NCBI RefSeq assembly: GCF_000224145.3
Contig: NC_020173.2
Coordinates: 4,227,001 to 4,291,000, forward strand
Reading direction: 5' to 3'
DNA from: Ciona intestinalis
Lineage: Eukaryota; Chordata; Ascidiacea; Phlebobranchia; Cionidae
Length of the DNA: 64,000 bases
Shown: one piece after another, positions 55,172 to 64,000 of the stretch
Numbering within the stretch: position 1 is the first letter of the stretch
Layout of the letters: the number at the start of each line of letters is the position of its first letter
Made by a program: the position numbers and the translations under genes
Notes under the pieces: model-generated
Database searches by the model: none
Told to the model about the DNA's origin: nothing
The model's input: only the letters and a program-made list of their open reading frames with translations

Positions 55172-56109
55172 TCAGTCATCGTCGTCGTCGTGTTCGATTT
55201 TTAACTTGTAAGAAAACTTCGTTAAACAATTCGGTTTGCATTTGGCTTTAATTTCCATTTTAATCGGTTTATTTTTAACACTTTCAAGTGGATAGAGTAT
55301 ACGGTTTAATTCATTTTGCAAATATCTAATCGCCTCCGGTGCAAATTGAGATGCCATCGTATCAGTGGATGTCGGCTTTTCATGAATGAATGTTGACGTT
55401 TCGTTTAATGAAAGCTTTACTATCTTTGGGTGTTTTACTTTGGCAGTTGTCGTACTCTTGTAGACTCTTTAAAATATACATTAAATTATATTTTATACCA
55501 AAAGCCTAGGATATTTTAATTAAAAACGAAACAAAGTAAGTGTCCTGCCCCAGCATGACATACGCACATTTTCCCTTTTACGACACAGGCGCTTTTACCA
55601 CTGTGCTATAGCGGCAGCAATAATTAAAACGCTTTAAAAATGACATTCGTATTGCACTTGCACTGAAGCACTTAACGGTAAACCATACAACTAACTGTTG
55701 CTTGCACGATCTTAACAGAATACGTACGAGAAAAGAACCAAATGCAAGCAACGCGTTAACACGTGCGGCGCCGAAAGCACGTTATTTAGGCGAGTACTGG
55801 AACAAAGGAATGTAAGAATTAACAGAACTAAGGACCGCAAAGTATCGCCTGAGTGACAGAACAGGGAATAAATAATAAATCGTCACACTATTACGCTTAC
55901 CCTGGTTTCAACTGGATGGACACAGGTGTACTTTCATTATCAGCAGTTTTCGACAACTTGGGCGGGTATAACTTGCCTGTTTTCTTGTAACTTGCCAGAA
56001 GTTTCCCCGAGTGCCCGGGCGAAACTTGTCTCATTATCTTGAAATATCCAACTGTAAGCAGAAGCAATCCTACGACTAGCAGTAAACAAATCATTCGAAA
56101 GCAAGCCAT
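55172..56109 (-). CDS. Unknown small signal-anchor (type II) protein
   Basis: I do not recognise this protein. Two exons, 55901-56109 and 55172-55466, join in phase 2 and give about 167 residues. The N-terminus MACFRMICLLLVVGLLLLTV is a strong uncleaved signal anchor or signal peptide; the remainder is Lys/Ser/Thr-rich, with KCKPNC near the end and a run of five Asp at the C-terminus. The layout resembles the stem of a Golgi enzyme, but no catalytic domain follows. Evidence for a real gene: an ATG opening straight into a membrane helix, a good donor (GG|GTAAGC), and an open frame through the whole second exon after the acceptor. Against it: short, low complexity, and a weak pyrimidine tract at the acceptor. 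Confidence 0.5.
55540..55617 (-). repeat. SINE head fragment in the intron of the small membrane gene
   Basis: It has gtgtcctgcccc and acatacgcaca of the family and, on the minus strand, the tRNA-like gctatagcacagtggtaaaa start. Confidence 0.45.
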
Positions 56110-56461
56110 ACACTTGATATTGTCTACAGTGTTTCAGTTAATACAAAACTATCTAAAGCAGCGCAAAAGTTTTTTATTTTATAGACTTGAAAGAGAGCAC
56201 CAGATAAAAGGCGCACTTTGATAAGAGTTTGCTAGCGGCGTCTTGTATGCTTCTAGATAAAGCAAGCTGGTTTCGTTATGCCACTCTTATAGGCTATGTA
56301 TAATTAGGATGTAGCTGTCTCGTATTCTTTTATATAATGTGTGGTAGCCTATAACGTGCTTTTCATTCATTTCCTATGGGCGCATAAGACAAAATCAAAA
56401 TCAAACAAACAATTGAATTGGGAAATAAAATAATTGTGAAGATTTACAGTCAAAAACGATA

Positions 56462-56528
56462 TAATTTGAATTTGAACCTGGGACCTCTCGCACCCGAAGC
56501 GAGAATCATACCGCTAAACCAACGAGCC
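56462..56528 (-). pseudogene. tRNA-Pro(CGG) pseudogene
   Basis: From 56528 the minus strand matches the functional gene at 56632-56703 through the D arm and the anticodon arm (loop TTCGGGT, anticodon CGG). The T-arm 3' strand and the acceptor 3' strand do not pair: GGTTCAAATTC is followed by AAATTAT instead of a strand complementary to GGCTCGT. Confidence 0.75.
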
Positions 56529-56631
56529 AAAATGTAAAAAAGAGTTCACTCTTTTCCTATCGCTTTAAGACGGTATTTATCAAACACAAACCTATACTTT
56601 AGATAGGCAAAAAATAAATATTTTAAAATAT

Positions 56632-56703
56632 GGGCTCGTCCGGGAATTGAACCCGGGACCTCTCGCACCCGAAGCGAGAATCATACCCCTAGACCAACGA
56701 GCC
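56632..56703 (-). tRNA. tRNA-Pro, anticodon CGG
   Basis: 72 nt from 56703. The acceptor GGCTCGT pairs with ACGAGCC; anticodon stem CTCGC/GCGAG encloses loop TTCGGGT with anticodon CGG; T arm CCCGG-GTTCAAT-TCCCGG is intact, with A box TGGTCTAGGGG. The minus-strand 3' flank has a TTTT run, as expected for Pol III termination. Confidence 0.95.
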
Positions 56704-56944
56704 ACGGTTGGAGGCCGAGTTAATTCATTTCTTATGCGTTTAAAACGATATTTATGATGGACAAGGACGGTATGGAGTGGCTTGGTTCAAGATTTTGTGT
56801 CCGGACTTCGATTCTATATGTGAGTGAGGTTCTTGAGGACTAAGGCCAGACTTAGCCTATCACCTCAACACCCGTATGCCCCCGAAAGTGACGTGTTAAA
56901 CGACAGTGAATCCCGTGTTCCTGTTCCGACTTCGGCGTCTCGAT

Positions 56945-57070
56945 TCTTGTATCGTAGGACTTCATCTGCGAACTCGTTCTCACGCGATTCGCAAACATTA
57001 TTCTGGGACTACACTTGTGGCCACAGCGTCACGGCCCGAGGCCCTTTCTAAGCATGTTCATTTTAACCAG
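56945..57070. repeat. Diverged duplicate linked to the tRNA-Pro genes
   Basis: The region around 56945-57070 and that at 57262-57410 share cttgtatcg, a gactt/gactc-ctgcgaa-tcgttct series, cgcgat, gaacattatt/ttcgaacac, ggcccttc and gccgacg in the same order, at clearly reduced identity. Both lie on the same side of a tRNA-Pro gene, so tRNA and flank probably duplicated together. Confidence 0.55.
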
Positions 57071-57180
57071 CCGACGGCGTGAAATCCGAATGATTAAACC
57101 AGGATACAAAATAGAGTTTGAGCGAAACGTTATATAGTGTTCATGTAGCGTCCATGTCAAGCGATTTGCGTCTAAAATAT

Positions 57181-57252
57181 GGGCTCGTCCGGGATTTGAA
57201 CCCGGGACCTCTCGCACCCTAAGCGAGAATCATACCCCTAGACCAACGAGCC
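57181..57252 (-). tRNA. tRNA-Pro, anticodon AGG
   Basis: 72 nt from 57252. It is identical to the CGG gene except for the anticodon loop (TTAGGGT, anticodon AGG) and one T-loop base (GTTCAAAT). All stems pair. A TTTT run follows within a few bases on the minus strand. Confidence 0.95.
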
Positions 57253-58026
57253 ACGATATGTCCGCCTCTTGTATCGAAAGACTCGATCTGCGAATTCGTT
57301 CTTACGCGATCCGCGAACATTTTTCGAACACTACACTCGTGCTTACAACGTACAGTCGGAGGCCCTTCATATGAATGTTAGTCCTAACTTGCCGACGCCG
57401 GTGCTCATACGCTTCTGCTAGCTTACGAATTACAAAGTATGCTATGTACTTTGTAGGTGATAATTTTTTTGTGATTTTTTTTTTTTTTTTCCTGGGTGGC
57501 TGATAATTCGACAACCCATTAGATGACCAGACTTTGTCCAGAAGATTGTGGCCAAATGTTTTTTGTAGTTATTATTATAAAAGACAACAAGATATACAAC
57601 ACAATGCACACTTACATACAATACATTAATTTCAGTTTTATGTTACATATAACTTTCATATTTTACCACAAAACAATTGCACAGGATATCTGTACAGCTT
57701 AAAAGTTAATTTATATAATGTAAAATTAAATCTAGATTGGCTAGTATTGCTTTAGGCAAAAATTTTGGACCGCAAATAGAAGCTTTTTCAGTTCTGTACA
57801 CAATCAAAATATACACAGTGTTATCATGGAGGATTTCAAAGAAGTGAGACATCATATCACTTTAAGAATGCTTATACACAGTTTTAAAACTGGTAACTTA
57901 TGAACACCCTTTAATTGGTTGATCACATTTTAATAATGCTTGCTAAGTTAACAAATGCTGTCAAATTTCCAATAACAGATTCATAACCGAGAAAAAGAGT
58001 TATGAAATTAGTTATAAACTAAACAA
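57253..58026. other. Intergenic region between tRNA-Pro and the LRRC27-like gene
   Basis: It holds the diverged duplicate at 57262-57410, a SINE fragment at 57415-57535, and the AT-rich 3' flank of the LRRC27-like gene. No further gene is seen. Confidence 0.55.
57415..57535 (-). repeat. SINE fragment near tRNA-Pro
   Basis: Shared blocks are ttacgaattacaaagtatg, actttgtaggtgataatttt, a long T run, and tggctgataattcgacaacc then cattag. Both outer ends are missing. Confidence 0.6.
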
Positions 58027-61000
58027 TTACATAGAAGTTGTTTTATTTGAGCTGCTATGAGCTGACGCTGTGTCGCCAGTGAATGCACGAAACCGATATT
58101 CAAGTTGGGGATCTTTTGACATCTTTCTATCAAGTAGTTCACGCTGAAGCTCTTTACTCTGTTTGATTAAATTTTATGTCAAAAGAATTTATAAAATGAT
58201 GTATTTTTCGAAATATGAATGACACATATTTTGTTTCACCTGGTGTTACAATACACGTTTTTTTCATTTCCTCGTGCTCACGCACAAATTACCATGTATG
58301 CAACTTTTCTTTTCCTGTATAACTGATTATTTGGTCAACCCATTAGTGCCCACTGAGTTTAATAATGATTGTTAAATCAATGTAACCTGCTTTATCCCTG
58401 CATGGCCAGAAATTATCAGTCGTTATAACACGGGTGTTTATGCCAACTTACAAAGAACCATGTATGTAACTTCGATAATTGTTTTTTTGGGGTAACAATG
58501 TAGGTATAAGTTAAGTGTCTTGGTTGAAAACACATATGCTGTTAGTCAACAATGGTTACACAAATCGTTTGCACAGTGATGCTGATGTTAGAAAACTGCA
58601 TCGAACTATGCTACAAATATAAATTTTATCATAAAATTACCGGAGCAGTGGAAGAAACTTCTTTTCTTTGCTTCTTAAACTGTTTATGAAGTTGAGAGGA
58701 ATGCTGTTTCATTCTTTGCATTATCTCATCATTTGTACGACTCCTAATCAAAGAAATGTTTATAAAAATTACTTTATAAATTGATAACAAAATAGAACTT
58801 AACATAACAGCCTTTCTAGTAAGCTCTGTTATTTTAATCTGCTCATTTAGTTTAGTCCTGTTATGCACCGTATACTTCATATACCTCATGCTACTTACAA
58901 GTTATCCACTGTGTAACTTTGTTAGTGATTTTATTTGTGGCAAAACTACCTGGCAACACTATTAGGCCTTGACATCTTTCCAACAAAAGGTTCATTTTTA
59001 TCTTCTTTCTTTTCCTCATCAACTGATTCTGTTTGATTCACCTCATTCATTGCATTAGGTATCTCAACTATCATGTGACTACGCTTTATGGGCACTGTGT
59101 GTTTAACTCTGCACAAGAGAGATATACTAACTTGAATGAATAAATAAATGTAACTTGCTTTTTTCTAACTTGTAACTTCATCTTGTATTTATTCACAAGT
59201 CATATATTGCAGTACTTCTGACTCATTATGTACTATATTACCGCACATAAAACTGTTTTTTAGGTTATATACTATCTTAAAAAATACTGTGTCAATTGAA
59301 AAAAGGGTTAAATATTTATGTACAGTCATTTAACCTGCATAAAACACCATGTTTAGACATAACCGACCTTAACTTATGTTCTCCAGGTAGAACAGTTTCA
59401 ACTTTTTCTTCCCTCACATCACTGTGTATTACAAGCTGTTCATCGGATGCAAAAGGGGGAGGTCTTATTGAAACATCAGCTGTTCCATAAACATAATCTA
59501 ATATTAAAATTTAATAAAATTCTTGTATATCTATTTTAAAAGGCCGCAAGCTGTGATGATAAGAAAATTTCCAAAGAAAACCAATTCAGTATGCAAGCCT
59601 ATTTAAGAAAAATGAAAATAGATTATATTTTTACAAATGATAAACATAAATAGTTTCTACCAGTTTTTGATCGCGATTGGCGTTGCCTTCTTCTGGTTTC
59701 ATGTCTCCAGTTTGACAAAACTGTTTTATCTCTGTGTAAATTATGTAAAGTTGAATGAGGTAAACTTTAAGGCTAAACATTAAAGTTATAACTGATTTAT
59801 TCTTTCCATTTCTATTGCTTTTCTAATATTATTGTAAAAAAATAAGACTGTTCTGTGTGCTGCACTTTGCCCTTCTCTGCTTAAAAGCGCAGAACAAGTA
59901 ATTTTTTGATTAATTTATTATTTTTAGACAAAGAACAAAAGTGCAGCACACAGGTTACAATCACAACAAGATTTATAAATTCACAGTAACAAGATATTAA
60001 ACTAACACTGCAAACAAAACCTAAGCCATAGGAAAACATGTATAGTAACAGTGATAAAAATGTCTGAAAAGTAACATTAAAAGCAGCTATTTACATAGGT
60101 ATAAAAATGCATGATCATAAACAGAATTTATAGTTTTGGCACAAATTAAGGGGTATTTTGCTTAAAATAAAACTACCCTAATTGTCACTAAAATAAGATT
60201 TTAAAACTTCGAAAAGCTTATCCACAGAAAAAATGGTCTTTCTTATATGGAATTGGTTTAAATGCAAATATGCAACTAGTATAAATGCGAAAATGTTGTA
60301 TAAAAATCCGAACTACAAAATTATAGGTCTACTTTTACTAAAGAGTAAATTTAAAAAAAATCTTTTTTTACTAAAAAAATTATTAAAAACTTTGTGAAGA
60401 TTCGAATATTTCTCAACTATGGCTTTGCAAGAGAACGAACTAACTTTCTTCTTTGATCTTCGTTCATCTGCTTCATCTCCCGCATCTGACGAAGCTGATC
60501 TTTTCTCACATCATCCTTGTGGTGAATGTCAACAAGCGAGATTTCTTTCGGGGAATTTCTGGATCTAATAATGTGAAAGTAGTGATTGAATGTAACTTGC
60601 TTTATCCTTATGTGCCCGAAAAAGACATTAGTTAAATTTGGACAACCCATTAGTGACCCCTGGATTGGAGCAATTGCCGCGAAGTGTCTTGCTCAGGGAC
60701 ACATACGCCCATAATGGTAGCAGCGAATGATTGTCCTTAATATGTTGTCTACATTGTCGCCGCACAGTAAAAAATCCATAAAACTTAACAAAAAACACAG
60801 TCCACAAAGTTACATGTGTCGTAGTAACTGTGACTTGTAAGCAGTACGTGGTGTATAAAACAAAAGCACTTGTGTTATAACGACTGTTGTTATTGGGAAT
60901 GCATAGGAAGACTATCTAGCAACATGTAGTTCTTTTAGTAATGTTATGATTTTTTTTTTTTCTAAATTTGGTTGAAAGAAAAGTGATTATTTTTACATGT

Positions 61001-61302
61001 ATTTTAAACAAACATGTATTTGTTTTAAAAGCTTTAGAGTGGTTTAAAAAAATGCTGCACAATAGCAATTAGGATTTAGAATAATACTCTATGATTTAAA
61101 CACAACAAAATTCAACAAAAATTTGTTTCATGTTTGTAACTAACTTGTTACGAAGTCCTTCCAATAAACTGTTGCCCTGAAACCTTCCTTTATATTCTTG
61201 GTAAGATACAGGTTTGTGGAGTGAGGCTGACATAGGAGTAGGTCCATGCCTCTGTAAATATATGCATTTCAGAATTTATCTTAAGTCTGAATTAAAAAAC
61301 AC

Positions 61303-61333
<31 letters not shown>

Positions 61334-63280
61334 TACATATATAACAACTGATGTTGGCAAGTGTAAAAAAATAAATGTTGAAGATAATGATATTACCACC
61401 AATTCAAAGTCATCACTCAAGGGAGATGGGATGTTACGTCCAGTGAAGATTGCCGCATCAGTGAGCATATCTTCATCTTCCTCGGAGTTGTTGCTCTCGT
61501 CGTCTATAATGCTCAATTTCTCCACAGCTGGTGAAACTGAGGACGAATAAAACGTATTTTAGTGGTTTTTAAATAAAGGAATGCAACTTAATTAATCTTG
61601 CGTGGCATGGCATTGAGAGTTGTGTCACTATTACACCCAGTCATGAGTTACCACTATGTAACTTTGTGAGAGTATTTATTGCATGGCTGATAATTTAGAC
61701 AACTCATAAGGAACCAATATATTGAAGCTATTGCTCCGAAGTGTCTTGCCCAAAGACACATAAAATCACAATGGTGGCAACATAGGCCTCTAAATCATAT
61801 CCTCTGGTCTAGAAGCACCTATTACATATGAGCATATTCATGTAGTTAAGCACATAACAGTATAAAACAAAATAACAGCCACAAAAATAAGCTGGTAGAT
61901 GAAACCTATACCACAACATAACTTTGATGAATAATAGGGATGATCGCTAGTCGCTACACATATGTAAGACCAAATGTGAGACTTACCCTCATCATATGGG
62001 GTTTTGGTTCTATTCTGTAGCTCCTGCCACAAATATGATAGAATGACGTAAACACCTTGGTCAGTAATGTGCTGTGGGGGAACTACCAGGGGATTTCCAC
62101 GCAAATTAAGGCCTGCACGAATGGGTGTAATAAATTAAAATATTTATATATTTCAAAATTTATTGTAATACAGCAACAGGAAAAAAGAAAACAAATTTCA
62201 TTGTTATTTAGAGAGTTATTATAAGCTTGTTTTTTAAACTTACTTATAACATAAGCAATTTTTTTTAATAAAATATATATACATATGGTTGAGATATTGT
62301 ACCAGTTAAGGTCTTTGTTAACCCCATTTGTAAAGGTAAGTGTGTCAAGCAATTTCCTTCAAGAAGCAGCTTTTTGATTGATCTGGAAAACAAAACATAA
62401 AAATTTGGGGTAAAAATTAAAACCCTCATTTTTAATTTCTCGTAAACTACACTAATCTCACTATTCAAAGAAGATAAAGCATTTGTTTTTTTGGTATATG
62501 TAAAAAAACAGTGCAAATGGGTATTTAATCCTTTGCGCAAAAGCGAACTTTCAAACTAGTATCTAACTTACTGGTGCCTTCCAATTGACACAGGGATTGC
62601 TTTTAGTTGGTTATTTCTCAAGTCTAACCACTGTAAAGTTGGGAGTCGATCAAAAAAGTTGTTGGGCAGCTGACTGATTTGATTTCCTTCCAGGTACAAG
62701 TGCTAGAATTATAATTCTGTTATAAAAAGACCATACTAAGTAAAAAAGTGCTCCAGATAATTTATACCAGTCACATAAAAAAATAAGGTTTCCTTTGATA
62801 TAACAGGATTTCAGGTTCTAGTAAAGATACCTCTGGTCCGTTACATATTAGGCTGGTGGAAAGTGTTAGAGGTTGGTAGTTAGGGGTTGGTCATTATGTT
62901 TGCTGGCTGACAGATAACGTTAAGGGAAGATTGTTTACCAGCACCCCGGATTTCATTATGTGTAGTCTTTTGCAGTTTAAGTAATACCATTAAAAGACGC
63001 ATACATGACATACTATTCATACGGATACCCAATATACTTACCCAATAGGTTATAATGACCTTAAAATGTACAAAATATAAAAACTACACTTTTTTCATAC
63101 CTGTATATGGGGTAACGTATAGAGTTGATCGGGCAATATCTGAATGCCTCGGTTGCACAAATCCAAAAATGCGTCATCGTGACTTTGATTTTTTATAAGT
63201 TTCACCACTTCGTTGTCTTTGTTTCCTAATTTTTTGTTTACGGTTGTTCGCCCAGGCTCGCTGTTATCGAAACTGTGCAT
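58027..63280 (-). CDS. LRRC27: Leucine-rich-repeat protein, LRRC27-like
   Basis: Long form of 12 phase-consistent exons, about 490 residues (human LRRC27 is 530): 63101-63280, 62572-62702, 62303-62382, 61987-62112, 61397-61536, 61145-61251, 60445-60564, 59661-59731, 59374-59497, 58950-59108, 58641-58743 and 58027-58158. The first four exons encode about five leucine-rich repeats (HLYLEGNQISQLPNNFFDRL, LQWLDLRNNQLKAIP, KLLLEGNCLTHLPLQMG, LNLRGNPLVVPP). An acidic linker (DDESNNSEEDEDML) and a charged, probably coiled-coil C-terminal half follow (DQLRQMREMKQMNEDQRRK; MQRMKQHSSQLHKQFKKQRK). No catalytic motif. LRRC27 function is poorly known. An alternative end at 60417 gives about 303 residues. 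The symbol rests on LRR spacing and domain layout recalled from the human protein, so a related LRRC protein is possible. Confidence 0.8.
58245..58565 (-). repeat. Two SINE fragments in an LRRC27 intron
   Basis: First fragment: acaaattaccatgtatgcaa, ttggtcaacccattagtg. Second, starting near 58377: atgtaacctgctttatccc, atggccagaaattatcag, gttataacacgggtgtt. They lie head to tail. Confidence 0.6.
60417..60564 (-). CDS. Alternative terminal exon of the LRRC27-like gene
   Basis: If the donor at 60444/60443 (AA|GTTAGT) is skipped, exon 7 reads on as VRSLAKP and stops at 60417. That would remove the C-terminal charged half and leave essentially the LRR domain. Using the donor joins in frame to 59661-59731 (KDKTVLSNWRHETRRRQRQ), which favours the long form as the main one. 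Confidence 0.45.
60583..60735 (-). repeat. SINE copy in an LRRC27 intron
   Basis: It contains gaatgtaacttgctttatcc, atttggacaacccattagtg, ggagcaattgccgcgaagtg and gggacacatacgcccataat. An internal deletion removes the cggtgtt-catacacc part, and the tRNA-like head is lost. Confidence 0.7.
61302..61342. repeat. AT dinucleotide microsatellite
   Basis: A run of about twelve TA units followed by imperfect acatatatacatatat, in an LRRC27 intron. Confidence 0.9.
61575..61800 (-). repeat. SINE copy in an LRRC27 intron
   Basis: It keeps most of the family body in degenerate form: atgcaacttaattaatcttg, catgagttaccactatgtaa, ggctgataatttagacaact, cgaagtgtcttgcccaaaga. Confidence 0.65.
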
Positions 63281-63807
63281 TTTTTGCCCAGGGGCAAATT
63301 TAAAACACTATTTTAGCAGTGTATATACGCTGTCACATTGGAACGTTCAACTGAAAACAGTTGGCGAAAAATTCGTGTTTCGAAAGCGTCATTAGCATGG
63401 CAACATAGAAATGACGTTTTGTTTTAACGTAAGTTAGTGCCATCTAGGGATGAAGCAAATAAATAAACGAATAGGGAGGTCTATATTTATTGCTGAGTGT
63501 GCAAGGCGATAGTGTTTGGTATAAAATAAGATATCAACAGACAACAGTGGAATACGACCCATACAACTTATACATACGAGGCACAAAATAAGAACTAAGA
63601 ATTTCTTGGGACAATTTGCGGTAAGGAAATTTGCGGTAAGACGATAATGGGTTAGGGAAGATTAAACTGCCCTAGTTAAAGTTAATTTAAATATTAACCG
63701 ACCCGCTAACATGGGTTCTCTGATTAAAACGCCAAAACTTGTAATAAACCGTACGCTAAAGGTAAAACAAACAGTATAGATAAACCCTTTGGTGGACTAT
63801 TTTGAAT
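63281..63807. promoter_or_regulatory. Upstream region of LRRC27-like gene, 3' flank of desaturase gene
   Basis: About 530 bp between the LRRC27-like ATG and the desaturase stop. It should hold the LRRC27 promoter and the desaturase 3' UTR. No repeat or RNA gene is seen. Confidence 0.5.
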
Positions 63808-64000
63808 TTATAAATTCGGGTACTTCTGTTGGAATAAAATACTTTTATGGAACATATTTGAAAGTGTTCTCAGCACAGCCTCTGAGAAGGAACACTCGTC
63901 ATAGAAGACATCATGCTTCTTGCAGATCTTCTTGATCATCAGACTAACCTCTCGCATGCGATTCCGCGGCAAGCGAGGGAAGCAGTGATGCTCGTGGTGG
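63808..64000 (-). CDS. Membrane fatty-acid desaturase family, C-terminal fragment
   Basis: The frame read from the right edge starts HHEHHCFPRLPRNRMREV and ends after about 63 residues at a TAA (63808-63810). HxxHH followed by (C/L)FPxLP is the third histidine box of the membrane di-iron desaturase/hydroxylase family, which binds iron at the ER membrane and introduces double bonds into acyl chains. The short hydrophilic tail after it (KKICKKHDVFYDECSFSEAV) is typical of acyl-desaturases. Without the first two His boxes and any cytochrome b5 domain I cannot choose a subfamily. The 5' part lies off the right edge. Confidence 0.75.
   Translation of the reverse strand, partial: HHEHHCFPRLPRNRMREVSLMIKKICKKHDVFYDECSFSEAVLRTLSNMFHKSILFQQKYPNL

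Noticed and set aside
56824-57051. 75-residue plus-strand frame between the tRNA-Pro genes
   Set aside because: It lies in the duplicated non-coding flank; the second copy (57262-57410) does not keep the frame.

Overview
The window looks like nuclear DNA of a solitary ascidian of the Ciona type. This is inferred from several features: compact AT-rich genes with many short GT-AG introns, animal-only protein families, many decayed tRNA-derived SINEs and small hAT-like transposons, and stretches where two strongly diverged alleles seem to have been assembled side by side around N gaps (43313-43437, 48089-48138, 50531-50655). Exons were assigned by hand from splice sites and reading-frame phase; no alignment was run. 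No endogenous retrovirus, LTR element, Polinton, CRISPR array or rRNA gene was recognised.

Left part (1-12142): the N-terminal half of a Mi-2/CHD3-4-5 chromatin remodeller (minus, start 6786, continuing off the left edge), then a complete MAP2K4/MKK4 stress kinase (minus, 8210-11361). About 0.8 kb separates MKK4 from a divergent gene.

Centre (12143-27187, plus): the most striking gene. It encodes a predicted type II membrane protein of about 4,360 residues: cytoplasmic tail, one transmembrane helix, a SEA-like segment, about 39 CCP/sushi modules interrupted by seven mannose-receptor-type cysteine-rich (ricin-like) modules, a CUB domain, and a C-terminal trypsin-like domain that has lost catalytic motifs. 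Nearly all of it sits in one 11.4-kb exon. The assembled sequence carries one apparent single-base slip.

Right of centre: GOLGA7-like palmitoyltransferase cofactor (minus, 28348-29653), divergent OSBPL9/ORP9 (plus, 30597-39703), and convergent glucosidase II beta subunit PRKCSH (minus, 40853-52029). PRKCSH exons 2-4 occur twice. The two copies look like alleles, and comparing them exposes a 3-kb hAT-like insertion with a nested hAT element, a 447-bp hAT MITE and a SINE, each present in one copy and absent from the other.

Right end: a membrane C-type lectin receptor (minus, 52872-54439), a small unknown signal-anchor protein (minus, 55172-56109), two tRNA-Pro genes and a tRNA-Pro pseudogene, an LRRC27-like leucine-rich-repeat gene with two possible 3' ends (minus, 58027-63280), and the C-terminus of a membrane fatty-acid desaturase (minus, from 63808 off the right edge).

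These are mostly unrelated single-copy animal genes, not an operon or pathway. The only functional theme is secretory-pathway and cell-surface recognition: the giant CCP/CysR protein, the C-type lectin, GOLGA7, PRKCSH and ORP9.
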